Positions 43,476 through 53,258 of a stretch of 64,000 bases of DNA are shown in pieces. Position 1 is the first letter of the stretch, and the number at the start of each line of letters is the position of its first letter. A program made the translations under genes and the position numbers. The notes under the pieces were generated by a model. That model saw only the letters and a list, made by a program, of their open reading frames with translations, did no database searches and had not been told where the DNA came from. The DNA comes from Cognatazoarcus halotolerans (GTDB lineage: Bacteria; Pseudomonadota; Gammaproteobacteria; Burkholderiales; Rhodocyclaceae): the NCBI RefSeq assembly GCF_009800965.1, contig NZ_WUAF01000010.1, forward strand, positions 141,616 through 205,615. Reading direction: 5' to 3'.

Positions 43476-44099
43476 TCAGCCGGCGGAAGGCAGTGCGCAG
43501 CGCGCGCTGCGCGATTTGGCAAAGTCGCGTGCATCGGCCGCAACGCTTGCCGCCATCGCAGCAATTGCGCGCTGCTGGGCCTGTACCAGCTCTGCATAGC
43601 TTCCAGGAGCCAGTTCTTCATACTTCCCGGAGCACAGTAGGCGCACATCCGCGGCCTCGTTTGCGAAACCCAGGCTCCAGTCGGCTGCCAGCTGGACCTT
43701 CTGACCGGGCCAGGCGTCGAGCCGGCGCAGCTGCACCTTGATGCGCAGCACGGACTTGCCGCTCGGGCGCGGCAGCCCGGCGATGTCCTGGGTGCCGAGG
43801 CGATGGCCGAGCTCGGCTGAAAGCGCGTTGCGCAACTCGTCACCGAACGGCCCGGCCCAGCGCTCGCCGTCGAGCACGACGATGCCGCTGTCGGCCTGTC
43901 GCACCACCAGCTGTGCCTGATCGAGGCGAGCCGGCACGCCCACCGGCAGCACGTCGATCAGGAAAGGCACCGCGGGCTCGGCGGTGGCGGCCGCCGGGGG
44001 TGGTGCCAGCAAGGTGTGGTAATGAACCGGCAGGGGCGTGGCGCAGGCCGCGAGGCCAAGCGCCAGCGCAGCCAGGGCGGAGCGGGCGGGTGTGTTCAT
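43476..44099 (-). CDS. pqiC: PqiC-family lipoprotein
   Basis: The 207-residue product has a lipoprotein signal with the lipobox LAAC (C19) and the ABC-type transport auxiliary fold (FLIDVLPVGVPARLDQAQLVVR, then GERWAGPF). PqiC sits at the outer membrane and docks the PqiB tunnel. It overlaps pqiB by four bases and closes the pqi operon. Confidence 0.9.
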   Translation of the reverse strand: MNTPARSALAALALGLAACATPLPVHYHTLLAPPPAAATAEPAVPFLIDVLPVGVPARLDQAQLVVRQADSGIVVLDGERWAGPFGDELRNALSAELGHRLGTQDIAGLPRPSGKSVLRIKVQLRRLDAWPGQKVQLAADWSLGFANEAADVRLLCSGKYEELAPGSYAELVQAQQRAIAAMAASVAADARDFAKSRSARCALPSAG

Positions 44100-45820
44100 C
44101 GGCGGGACTCCGGCGGGGCGGGAAGGACATCGGATGCCGCCGCATCAGGTGGCGGGTCGGCCGGGCGGCCACGCAGCAAGGCCTCCGGGTGACGGCCAAG
44201 CAGGTCGGTGAGGGTGCGCAGCGATCGCGCCGAGCGCTGCAGCTCCCGCAAGGTCTGCTGCAGGTTCTGCTGCAAGGGCGCGTCGTCGGCAAGCATGCCC
44301 TGGGCTGTGCCAAAGGTCTTTTGGGCCTGTTCGAGCGTCTTCCCGGTCTGCTCCATGGTCTGCCCTGCCTGCTGCAACGTCCGGCTGGCCGCCTGCATGG
44401 TCTGTGTCACGCCGGGCAGAACCTCACCATTGACCTTCTTCGCGGCCAGATCCAGCTCGGCGAGGGTCGCGTCGAGCTTCTGGCCGATCGCTTCGAAGGG
44501 CAGCTTGTCGATCTTGCCGACGATGCCGGCCAGCTGCTCCTGCAGGCGGTCGAAGCTACCGCCGACGGTCGGCAGCACCATCGGCTGCGCGGACGCGTCG
44601 AAGGTGGCCTTGGGTGCGTTCGGGATGAAGTCCAGTGCGATGTAGAGCTGGCCGGTCAGCAGGTTGCCGGTGCGCGCCTGGGCGCGCAGGCCGTGCTGCA
44701 CCAACTCGCCGAGAAAACGGCCTGTCGGCAGCTCAGTTTCGCCCTTGGCCATGGGCAGCTTTTCCAGCGCCTGACCGAGACGCTGCGGATAGAGCACTAC
44801 GCCGACCACGGTGGGGAAACGGTGGCGGGCGGGGTCGAAATCCACGCCCATCGACACCACATTGCCGAGATCGACGCCCGAGAACTGCACCGGCGCACCG
44901 ACCGAGAGGCCGCGCAGCGGCTGCTCGAAGCGCAGCTGCACATACTGCGCCGGCCCGTTGGGCGGTGCGATCGCCCGCGCGTAATCCTTGGCCAGGCCGA
45001 ATTCGGCGCCTGCCTCGGCCGGCTTGGCATGGCTGTAGGGCGGCGCCGCGAAGGCGATGCCCCCGGCGACGATCGTCGCTACGGATTCGGTCTGCAGCTT
45101 GAGGCCGTCGGCGCCGAGTGAGACATCGACCCCGCTTGCGTTCCAGAAACGCGTGTCGGTGGTGACGTAGCGGTCATAGGGCGCGTCGACGAAGATCTGC
45201 AGGGTCACGCTTTCGCCGCTTTCATCAAGCTGGTACGAGGCCACGCGGCCGACCTGGATGCGCCGGTAATACACCGGCGAGCCGATGTCCAGCGAACCGA
45301 GATCCTCGGTGTGCAGCACAAAGGACTTGCCGGGGGTCCCGCCGATGACCGTCGGCGGCGTTTCCAGCCCCGTGAAGTTCAGGCTGTTCTCGTCCGAGGT
45401 GCCGGCGTCCACCCCGATATAGGCGCCCGAGAGCAGGGTATCTACCCCCGAGATGCCCCCCACGCCGATGCGCGGACGCACCACCCAGAAGCGCGTGTCC
45501 TCGCGTGTCAGCCTTCCCGCGCTCTTGGCCAGCGAGACCGTGGCGATCACGTGCGAGCCGTCCTCGCTGAGCTCGACCGCCGACACCGAGCCGACGGTGA
45601 CGTCCTTGTACTTGACCGGCGTCTTGCCAGCCTCGAGGCCGGTAGCGGTGCGAAAGGCAATGCGGATCTGAGGGCCGGCCGACAGCCAGGTCTGCACCAT
45701 CATCGAGATGCCGATCAGCGCGGCCACCGCCGGCACCAGCCACACCAGCGAGACGCGCCAACGACGGGTGGCGACGACGGGATCGCCGGGTTGCGGGGTT
45801 GATTCGTTGGAGTCGTTCAT
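44096..45820 (-). CDS. pqiB: PqiB, MCE-domain intermembrane transport protein
   Basis: The 574-residue product has one N-terminal transmembrane helix (about 24-44) and three MCE domains in the periplasm, recognisable by segments like GLEAGKTPVKYKDVTVG, SLDIGSPVYYRRIQVG and GLSVGAPVQFSGVDLG. A helical C-terminus with Q/T/L-rich repeats (about 480-550) forms the tube tip. It forms a lipid-conducting channel across the periplasm that supports membrane integrity. The ATG at 45820 overlaps the upstream pqiA stop. Confidence 0.93.
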   Translation of the reverse strand: MNDSNESTPQPGDPVVATRRWRVSLVWLVPAVAALIGISMMVQTWLSAGPQIRIAFRTATGLEAGKTPVKYKDVTVGSVSAVELSEDGSHVIATVSLAKSAGRLTREDTRFWVVRPRIGVGGISGVDTLLSGAYIGVDAGTSDENSLNFTGLETPPTVIGGTPGKSFVLHTEDLGSLDIGSPVYYRRIQVGRVASYQLDESGESVTLQIFVDAPYDRYVTTDTRFWNASGVDVSLGADGLKLQTESVATIVAGGIAFAAPPYSHAKPAEAGAEFGLAKDYARAIAPPNGPAQYVQLRFEQPLRGLSVGAPVQFSGVDLGNVVSMGVDFDPARHRFPTVVGVVLYPQRLGQALEKLPMAKGETELPTGRFLGELVQHGLRAQARTGNLLTGQLYIALDFIPNAPKATFDASAQPMVLPTVGGSFDRLQEQLAGIVGKIDKLPFEAIGQKLDATLAELDLAAKKVNGEVLPGVTQTMQAASRTLQQAGQTMEQTGKTLEQAQKTFGTAQGMLADDAPLQQNLQQTLRELQRSARSLRTLTDLLGRHPEALLRGRPADPPPDAAASDVLPAPPESRR

Positions 45821-46440
45821 TCCTTTTCTGTATCCCAGGTCAGGCGGGGGTCGAAGCTCATGGCCGAGAGCATGGTGAGGATCACCACCACGCCGAAAAA
45901 GAGGATGCCGATACGCGGCTCGACGTCGCTCAGCTTCTGGAACTTGACCAGCGCGGCGACCACAGCCACCACCAGCACGTCGAGCATCGACCAGTAGCCT
46001 ACCAGTTCGACCAGCCGGTAGAGCCGTGCCCGCTCGCGCACCGCCCAGTTGCTGCGGCGCTGCGCGGTGACCAGCAAGAGGCCGAGAATCAGGAACTTGG
46101 TGCAGGGCACCGCCACGCTGGCGATGAAGATGACTAGCGCAATGCCGTAGGAGCCGGCCTTCCAGAACTCGATCACGCCGACCATGATGGTACTTTCGCT
46201 GACCTTGCCGAACATGCTGGTGTACATCACCGGCAGCAGGTTGGCCGGGATGTAGAGGATCAGGGCTGCGACGAGCAGAGCCCAGGTCCGGGTGATGCTG
46301 TCGGGGCGGCGCCGGTGCAGCGGCGCCTGGCAGCGCGGGCAATGCCGGTGTGTCAGGTCGTCGGGCGGATGTTCGCACACCAACCCGCAGCCATGACAGC
46401 CGATTACGCCGAGCTCGTGGGCACGCGGCGCGCTGCTCAT
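45817..46440 (-). CDS. pqiA: PqiA-domain membrane protein, second copy
   Basis: The 207-residue product is one PqiA half: an N-terminal zinc ribbon (CHGCGLVC, then CPRCQAPL) and four transmembrane helices, with the conserved FGKVSESTIMVGVIEFW and WSMLDVLVVA segments. Many proteobacteria fuse two halves; here they are separate overlapping genes. Together with PqiB and PqiC it forms the inner-membrane part of the transporter. Confidence 0.9.
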   Translation of the reverse strand: MSSAPRAHELGVIGCHGCGLVCEHPPDDLTHRHCPRCQAPLHRRRPDSITRTWALLVAALILYIPANLLPVMYTSMFGKVSESTIMVGVIEFWKAGSYGIALVIFIASVAVPCTKFLILGLLLVTAQRRSNWAVRERARLYRLVELVGYWSMLDVLVVAVVAALVKFQKLSDVEPRIGILFFGVVVILTMLSAMSFDPRLTWDTEKE

Positions 46441-47084
46441 CGGGCCGAGGCCTCGTCCGGCGGCGCTTGCTCGGTAAGCTCCCACAGCAGATGGATGTCA
46501 CGGTTGGCGATGATCGTGATCAGCACCATCAGCGCGGCCACCGCCCACACACCCGCGCCGGGCAGCACCTGGACGAATCCCGATAGCTTGATGACCGATA
46601 CCAGGATGCCGAGCAGTGCGACCTCGACCATGCTCCACGGCCGCAGTGCCACCAACAGGCGCATCGCCGGCGCAAAACCGGGTGCCCTGTGTCCGACGCG
46701 TGCAAAAAGCAACAGCCAGCCGAGCAGGGCGATCTGCAGGAAGGGGACGACGATGATCGAGAGCGCGGCCGGCAATGCAATCGGCGCAGCGGCGCCCTGC
46801 GCGAGCGCGGCCGCCGATTGCCACAGCGTGGCCTCGTTGTGCAGGCCTTGCAGGCTGATGCGGACCACCGGATAGACGTTGGCGATCACGAATACGATCG
46901 CCGCCGCAATGGTCAGTGCCAGCCAGCGATCGATATCGAGAGAGCTGGCGCGGTACAGGACCGCTGCACAGCGATCGCAGCGCGCCACTTGCCCCGACGC
47001 CAGCGTGCGGCGCCGGTAAACACTGTCGCAATGTTCACATACGGCCAGGTCGGGGAAGGTACGCAATACGATTAATACCGGCAT
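46437..47084 (-). CDS. pqiA: PqiA-domain membrane protein, first copy
   Basis: The 215-residue product carries a zinc ribbon (CEHC and CDRC in the first 45 residues) and four transmembrane helices with RPWSMVEVALLGILV near the end. It is the first gene of the pqi operon and overlaps the second pqiA by four bases. The inner ATG at 47084 is preferred because an upstream ATG lacks a ribosome-binding site. Confidence 0.9.
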   Translation of the reverse strand: MPVLIVLRTFPDLAVCEHCDSVYRRRTLASGQVARCDRCAAVLYRASSLDIDRWLALTIAAAIVFVIANVYPVVRISLQGLHNEATLWQSAAALAQGAAAPIALPAALSIIVVPFLQIALLGWLLLFARVGHRAPGFAPAMRLLVALRPWSMVEVALLGILVSVIKLSGFVQVLPGAGVWAVAALMVLITIIANRDIHLLWELTEQAPPDEASAR

Positions 47085-47183
47085 GGGCGAGCCACCGCAG
47101 GCCGGCATTTCCTGTTGAAGTTCGACGGGTCCGGCAATTGTTTCTTAACTGCGCGGCCCCGTCCAGCCCGGACGCGGCGTCGA

Positions 47184-47834
47184 TCAGCCTGCGGCCTGCT
47201 TGTTCAGCCACGGCGACTTCGCGAGGTGCGCCTTTTCGAAGGCCGCGATGGCGTCTGCCTCTAGCAGGGTCTCGCCGATGTCGTCGAGCCCTTCGAGCAG
47301 GCGGTGGCGGCGCAGCGGATCGACCGCGAACGACAGCGCCTCGCCCGAGGGCGTGAGCACCTGCTGCTTCTCGAGGTCCACCGTGAGGCAATAGCCGCCC
47401 TGGGCAGCCACTTCCGCAAACAGCCGCTCGACCACGTCGGCCGGCAACACGATCGGCAGCAAGCCGTTCTTGAAGCAGTTGTTGAAGAAGATGTCGGCGA
47501 AGCTCGGCGCGATAACCGCCCGGAAACCGTATTGCTCCAGCGCCCAGGGCGCATGCTCGCGCGACGAGCCGCAGCCGAAGTTCTTGCCCGCGAGGAGGAT
47601 GCTCGCGCCATGATAGCGGGCCTGGTTGAGCTCGAAGGCGGGATTGGGCTTGCGGCTGGCCGGGTCGATGCCGAGGTAGCCGCGATCCATAAAACGCCAC
47701 TCATCGAAGCAGAACTGACCGAAGCCGGTGCGGTGGATGGACTTCAGGAACTGCTTGGGGATGATCGCATCGGTGTCGACGTTGTCGCGGGCGAGCGGGG
47801 CGACGAGCCCGGTCATGACGGTGAATTTTTCCAT
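47184..47834 (-). CDS. leuD: 3-isopropylmalate dehydratase small subunit
   Basis: The 216-residue product is LeuD, with the typical opening [20 protein letters not shown], the swivelling-domain motif [15 protein letters not shown] and a length normal for bacteria. With LeuC it isomerises 2- to 3-isopropylmalate in leucine synthesis. It starts nine bases after leuC. No leuB follows: the next gene on the strand is pqiA. Confidence 0.95.
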   Translation of the reverse strand: MEKFTVMTGLVAPLARDNVDTDAIIPKQFLKSIHRTGFGQFCFDEWRFMDRGYLGIDPASRKPNPAFELNQARYHGASILLAGKNFGCGSSREHAPWALEQYGFRAVIAPSFADIFFNNCFKNGLLPIVLPADVVERLFAEVAAQGGYCLTVDLEKQQVLTPSGEALSFAVDPLRRHRLLEGLDDIGETLLEADAIAAFEKAHLAKSPWLNKQAAG

Positions 47835-47843
47835 GATGCCTCC

Positions 47844-49247
47844 TCAGGCGAGCGTACGTGCGTCGATGAAATGGCCGGTGACGGCGGCCGCGGCGGCCGT
47901 CTCCGGGCTGACCAGGTGGGTGCGTCCGCCGGCGCCCTGACGTCCCTCGAAGTTTCGGTTCGAGGTGGAGGCGCAGCGTTCGCCTTCGGCGAGGCGGTCG
48001 TTGTTCATGCCGAGGCACATCGAGCAGCCCGGCTCGCGCCACTCGAAGCCCGCCGTCTTGAAGATGCGGTCCAGCCCCTCGCGCTCGGCCTGCTCCTTGA
48101 CCAGCCCGGAGCCCGGCACCACCATCGCCAGCTTCACGGTGGCCGCCACCCGGCGCCCGTCGACGACCCTGGCCGCCGCGCGCAGGTCTTCGATGCGCGA
48201 GTTGGTGCACGAACCGATGAAGACCTTGTCGATGGCGATCTGCTCGATCGGCGTGCGCGCGTCCAGCCCCATGTAGGTGAGCGCCCGTTCGATGGCTGCA
48301 CGCCGCGCGGGATCGGCTTCGTCGGCCGGGTCGGGCACGCGGCCGCTGACCGGCACCACCATCTCGGGCGAGGTGCCCCAGCTGACCTGCGGCTCGATCT
48401 GCGCCGCATCGATGTCGACCACCCGGTCGAACACCGCGTCGGCGTCCGAGTGCAACGTCTTCCAGGCCTCGACCGCGATTTCCCAGTCGGCACCGTCCGG
48501 CGCATACGGGCGGCCCTTGAGGTATTCGATGGTGGTCTCGTCCACCGCGATCATCCCTGCACGCGCACCGGCCTCGATGGCCATGTTGCAAACCGTCATG
48601 CGGCCTTCCATCGAGAGATTGCGGATCGCGCTGCCAGAAAACTCGATGGTATGGCCGGTGCCGCCAGCGGTGCCGATCACGCCGATGATGTGCAGGATGA
48701 TGTCCTTGGCAGTGACGCCCGCGGGCACGCTGCCGTCGACCCGTACGAGCATGTTGCGGGCCTTCGTCATGAGCATGCACTGGGTCGCCATCACGTGCTC
48801 GACATCCGAGGTGCCGATGCCGAAGGCCAGCGCGCCGAAGGCGCCGAGGGTGCTGGTGTGCGAATCGCCGCAGACCGCGGTCATGCCCGGGAGCACGGCA
48901 CCTTGCTCCGGGCCGATGACGTGGACGATGCCCTGGCGCTTGTCCTCGAGCCTGAAGAGCGGCACGCCGTGGGTCTCGCAGTTGTCGAGCAGGGTGCTGA
49001 CCTGCAGTGCCGAGATCTCGTCGGCGATGCCGCTCGAGCGGTCAGTGGTCGGCACGTTGTGGTCGGGCGTGGCGATGATGCTGCTGACCCGCCAGACCTT
49101 GCGGCCGGCCAGCTTCAGGCCCTCGAAGGCCTGCGGGCTGGTGACCTCGTGCATGATGTGCCGGTCGATGTAGAGGAGGCTGCTGCCGTCCTCACCCTGT
49201 TTGACGATGTGCGCATCCCAAACCTTGTCGTAGAGCGTCTTTCCCAT
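47844..49247 (-). CDS. leuC: 3-isopropylmalate dehydratase large subunit
   Basis: The 467-residue product is LeuC, an aconitase-fold enzyme with a 4Fe-4S cluster. The cluster cysteines lie in [13 protein letters not shown] and in CSMCLGMN. The segments [13 protein letters not shown] and DKVWDAHIV near the start are diagnostic. The start at 49247 follows a canonical site. It is cotranscribed with leuD, and a LysR-type regulator lies 126 bases upstream on the same strand. Confidence 0.95.
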   Translation of the reverse strand: MGKTLYDKVWDAHIVKQGEDGSSLLYIDRHIMHEVTSPQAFEGLKLAGRKVWRVSSIIATPDHNVPTTDRSSGIADEISALQVSTLLDNCETHGVPLFRLEDKRQGIVHVIGPEQGAVLPGMTAVCGDSHTSTLGAFGALAFGIGTSDVEHVMATQCMLMTKARNMLVRVDGSVPAGVTAKDIILHIIGVIGTAGGTGHTIEFSGSAIRNLSMEGRMTVCNMAIEAGARAGMIAVDETTIEYLKGRPYAPDGADWEIAVEAWKTLHSDADAVFDRVVDIDAAQIEPQVSWGTSPEMVVPVSGRVPDPADEADPARRAAIERALTYMGLDARTPIEQIAIDKVFIGSCTNSRIEDLRAAARVVDGRRVAATVKLAMVVPGSGLVKEQAEREGLDRIFKTAGFEWREPGCSMCLGMNNDRLAEGERCASTSNRNFEGRQGAGGRTHLVSPETAAAAAVTGHFIDARTLA

Positions 49248-49373
49248 CTGGATCCCCGTTCGCTGCAATGTGACGAATCACGATGGCGCCATGTTTGCAG
49301 AGAGCGCGGCCGATGAATAACGGTCTATTGCCATGCCAGCCATCTCGTCTGCAGATGGCTTGGTGACGTTCGG

Positions 49374-50273
49374 TCAAGGCGTCGCGTCGCGGCCGAGGAG
49401 GTGGTCCAGCAACAGTCGCGCCGCCACCGAGAGGCAGGACCTGTCGCGAACCACCAGCTGCAGCTCGCGCCGCGCCCAGGCATCGTCGAGGCGCACGATC
49501 CTGAGCCCGAGCGCCGCTGCGAAGAAGCCGCCCACCCGTTCCGGCACGATGCCCACGCCCAGCCCCACCTCGACCATGCGGCAGACCGCATCGAAGCCGC
49601 TCACATGGATCCGCAGGCGGCGCGTCAGCCCCAGCGCTTCGGCCTCGCGTTCGAGCAGCGAATAGAGCGAGCTGTTGTGGCTCAGGCCCACGTGGTCGAA
49701 GGCGAGGCTCGTCGCGTAGCTGGTGATTTCGGCCCCGGCCAGCGGATGTTCGGGCCGCACGATCGCAACCAGTTCGTCGCTGCGGTAGGGAAAGCACTCC
49801 AGCCCATCAAGGCCGTGCACCTGAGAGACCACGCCGAGATCGGTACGCCCCTCGAGCACCGCGCGCAGGATGTCCGTGCTGAGGTGCTCCTGCAGGTCGA
49901 TCTTGATGCCTTCGTGGGCCGCCATGAAGCTGCGCAGATCCTCGGGCAGGAACTCCACCACCGCCGAGATGTTGGCGTGGATGCTGACGCGGCCGCGCAC
50001 CCCCAGCGCGTATTCCGAGAGCTCCGCGTGCAGCCGGTCCAAGCTGCGCAGCACGTCGCGTGCGTGAAACAGCAGCGCCTCGCCCGCCACGGTGGGGCTT
50101 ACACCGCGCGCGCCGCGATCCAGCAGTGGCACGCCGAACAGTGCCTCGAGTTCGCCCAGCCGCTTGCTGACGGCCGATGGCACGATGTGCTCGCGCTCGG
50201 CCGCGCGGGCGATGCTGCCGGTCTCGCATACGGCCACGAAATACTGCATCGATGCAAAGTCGATTCGCTTCAC
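49374..50273 (-). CDS. LysR-family transcriptional regulator
   Basis: The 299-residue product has the N-terminal LysR winged helix (QYFVAVCETGSIARAAEREH, then PSAVSKRLGELE) and a full substrate-binding domain. The preferred start is GTG at 50273, which places the HTH at the usual distance from the terminus. It precedes leuC in the same direction and may control it or the membrane protein upstream. The effector cannot be read from sequence. Confidence 0.88.
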   Translation of the reverse strand: MKRIDFASMQYFVAVCETGSIARAAEREHIVPSAVSKRLGELEALFGVPLLDRGARGVSPTVAGEALLFHARDVLRSLDRLHAELSEYALGVRGRVSIHANISAVVEFLPEDLRSFMAAHEGIKIDLQEHLSTDILRAVLEGRTDLGVVSQVHGLDGLECFPYRSDELVAIVRPEHPLAGAEITSYATSLAFDHVGLSHNSSLYSLLEREAEALGLTRRLRIHVSGFDAVCRMVEVGLGVGIVPERVGGFFAAALGLRIVRLDDAWARRELQLVVRDRSCLSVAARLLLDHLLGRDATP

Positions 50274-50361
50274 TGTGGCATCTCGATCCGGGACGGGAGA
50301 ACGGGGCAGGGCATCTGGCGGATTGTAATCAGCTTCGCGCGCAGCGGCGCGGCTGGTCGAC

Positions 50362-51570
50362 TCACTCGGCCGGCAGTCCGAAGGCAAAGACCAGCAGGCA
50401 GGCCACGCCGACCAGTGCGAAAAAACCCAGGCGCGCCGTACGATGGGGCAGGTCCTTCTTCTGCCAGGCCACCAGGAAAGCGACCATGCACTGCAGCAGG
50501 TAGAAGAGGGCGAAGGCGCGAGAGGCGTAGGCGATGATCGCATTCACATGCGTGCCCCAGGTGAGCGCCACGGTGATCACCAGGATGATGAGGTAGGCAT
50601 AACGGACCGGCAGCCGGTGATTGGTGATGTCCTCGAGCAGACCGCCCGCGCCGGCGGTATCGGCCACTGCCGCGCTGAACTGGCTGCCGATCGCGGTCAC
50701 CGAGAGCAGCACCGGCAGCACCAGCGCCAATGGTGCGGTGAGCTGGATGATGGCCGTCACGTCCGAGCCGAGCCCGTCGTGAAACATCACCGTGGCGAGT
50801 CCGATGAACAGCAGGTAGATCGCGGCGGACACCAGCTGTGCCGTACGCATGGTGCGGATGCGTTGTTCGGCCCCATGCTCGTCGCCGAGATAACGGGAGG
50901 TCTCGAAGCCCTGCACCACGATGAGCAGGCCGAGCAGCACCCGCGTGTCGTGCAGGTCGATGCTCGACGAGATGGCCGGCAGCTGCCACGCGCCGTCGAG
51001 CGCGAGCCCTGCGTTGTGTACAGCCAGCGCCACCAGCAGCGCGCCGATCATGCCGAGGTTGAGGCTGATCGCATGCGTTTCGACCTGCTCGAGCTCGTCC
51101 AGGCCGCGCCACATCCCTACGCCGCCGATGACCAGCAGCACTGCGGTGGTCACCACATTGGCGAGCAGCCGGTCGTGGATGCCGACCGCGTTGAGGACGA
51201 ACGCGGCGAGCAGCTGCAGGTAGTAGGTGACCGAGATGAAGTAGGCCCCGGCGAGTACCGCGCGCGACAGGAAGCCGATGTCCTGCGCAGCGCCATGTCC
51301 GGCGTTTTCGATCGGCTCGAAATGGCGGATGTTGAAGCGGATGACGCTCCCCACCGCATACGCCAGCGCCAGCAGCGCTGCCATGCACAGCACCGCGAGC
51401 TTGCCGACGATGCCCGCGAGCAGCGGGGCGCTGATCAGGAAGCCGCTGCCCATGATCGAAGCCAGCGGCGTGACCGTGGCTTTCCAGTCCGAGGAGCCTG
51501 CAAGACGCTTCGAGAAAGTGAGGTAGGCGGTAATTGCCGCCGTCACCAGGATGATGAGGGCACTGAGCAT
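50362..51570 (-). CDS. Multi-pass membrane protein, APC/permease-like
   Basis: The 402-residue product has about eleven hydrophobic helices. An early MGSGFLISAPLLAGIVGKLAVL segment and the repeat of long helices with short loops suggest an APC-superfamily transporter, but no diagnostic motif settles the substrate. The start at 51570 was chosen because the first helix begins there. It neighbours a LysR gene on the same strand. Confidence 0.65.
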   Translation of the reverse strand: MLSALIILVTAAITAYLTFSKRLAGSSDWKATVTPLASIMGSGFLISAPLLAGIVGKLAVLCMAALLALAYAVGSVIRFNIRHFEPIENAGHGAAQDIGFLSRAVLAGAYFISVTYYLQLLAAFVLNAVGIHDRLLANVVTTAVLLVIGGVGMWRGLDELEQVETHAISLNLGMIGALLVALAVHNAGLALDGAWQLPAISSSIDLHDTRVLLGLLIVVQGFETSRYLGDEHGAEQRIRTMRTAQLVSAAIYLLFIGLATVMFHDGLGSDVTAIIQLTAPLALVLPVLLSVTAIGSQFSAAVADTAGAGGLLEDITNHRLPVRYAYLIILVITVALTWGTHVNAIIAYASRAFALFYLLQCMVAFLVAWQKKDLPHRTARLGFFALVGVACLLVFAFGLPAE

Positions 51571-51793
51571 GCGGCGTTCCGTATGGATTTCGGGCGGGCG
51601 CGCCAATGACGCATCGTCGGCAGGGCCGCGCCCTTCGACCTGAAGGGGCCTGCCGCCCAAGGATACGGAGCACGCCAGCGGGTGTCCAACACGGGCGCCC
51701 GACGCTGTGGCACGCGCCGCGCCCGGCAGGATGTGTTCGCGCGAGTCTGCGATAATCCGCCGGTGAAAAGTCGCCGGCCCCCGTCAGAGATAG

Positions 51794-52297
<504 letters not shown>

Positions 52298-52313
52298 AGC
52301 CCTCACGCCCGCC

Positions 52314-52790
52314 ATGCGCATCGCAATCGATCTCGACACCCAGCAGCTGGCGCTCTTCGACGACGCCGACCTGCTCATCCGCCGCTACCCGGTATCGACC
52401 GCGCTCAACGGCCCGGGTGAGCTCAACGGCAGCGGCTGCACGCCGCGCGGCAGGCACATCGTGCGCGCCCGCATCGGCGCGGGCCACGACCCGCGCGCCA
52501 TCTTCGTCGGCCGCCGCCCCACCGGAAACATCTGGACCCCGGCGCTCGCCGAGGAGATGCCGGACAAGGACTGGATTCTCGGCCGCATCCTCTGGCTATC
52601 TGGCTGCGAGCCCGGCCGCAACCGTCTCGGCTCGGTCGACAGCATGCGCCGCTACATCTACATCCACGGCACGCCGGACGACCAGCCCATGGGCGTGGCA
52701 CGCTCCCACGGCTGCGTGCGCATGCGCCCCGAGGAGGTCGTGGAGCTGTTCGACCTGGTACCTGCCGGAACACCCGTGGAGATCGTCTGA
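52314..52790 (+). CDS. L,D-transpeptidase (YkuD family)
   Basis: The 158-residue product has the YkuD catalytic block H118-G-T, then S131-H-G-C134-V-R136. It would form 3-3 peptidoglycan crosslinks or attach proteins, or trim peptides. No signal peptide is seen, so it may use an alternative export route or act inside the cell on recycled peptides. Its stop overlaps the next start by one base (TGATG). Confidence 0.88.
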   Translation: MRIAIDLDTQQLALFDDADLLIRRYPVSTALNGPGELNGSGCTPRGRHIVRARIGAGHDPRAIFVGRRPTGNIWTPALAEEMPDKDWILGRILWLSGCEPGRNRLGSVDSMRRYIYIHGTPDDQPMGVARSHGCVRMRPEEVVELFDLVPAGTPVEIV

Positions 52791-53236
52791 TGCAGCCCGA
52801 CCATTCCCTGGAAATCTGCGACTGGCCCGACGCCGAAGCGCGGGTGATGCCGCTGCGGTTCCGCGTGTTCGTAGAGGAACAGGGCGTGCCCGCGGAGATC
52901 GAGCTCGACGAATTCGATCCGGTCTCCCGCCATGCGGTGCTCACCGACGCAGCCGATCGAGTTATCGCCACCGGCCGCCTGCTGCCCGATGGCCACATCG
53001 GTCGCATGGCCGTGGATGCAGCCCATCGCAATCAGGGGCTCGGTTCCCGCGTATTGCTGGCGCTGATTGGCGAAGCCGAACGGGCCGGAATGGTGGCGGT
53101 CGTGCTCAACGCACAGGTCGGTGCGCTTGCCTTCTACGTTCGGCACGGCTTCATCGAAGAAGGGCCACGCTTCATGGAGGCGGGAATCGAGCATCAGGCG
53201 ATGATGCGGCGTATCCAGGCCCGCTCGTCGCCCTGA
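52790..53236 (+). CDS. GNAT-family N-acetyltransferase
   Basis: The 148-residue product has the GNAT fold, with the acetyl-CoA loop in HRNQGLGSRVLLALIGEAER (about 80-100) and the ElaA-like opening RVMPLRFRVFVEEQGVP. The substrate is unknown. It is translationally coupled to the L,D-transpeptidase gene. Confidence 0.88.
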   Translation: MQPDHSLEICDWPDAEARVMPLRFRVFVEEQGVPAEIELDEFDPVSRHAVLTDAADRVIATGRLLPDGHIGRMAVDAAHRNQGLGSRVLLALIGEAERAGMVAVVLNAQVGALAFYVRHGFIEEGPRFMEAGIEHQAMMRRIQARSSP

Positions 53237-53258
53237 GACGACGAGCGGATCCCTGGCT

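Noticed and set aside
47304..49316. A 670-codon plus-strand frame antisense to leuC and leuD
   Set aside because: The opposite strand encodes textbook LeuC and LeuD; this frame is composition-driven.
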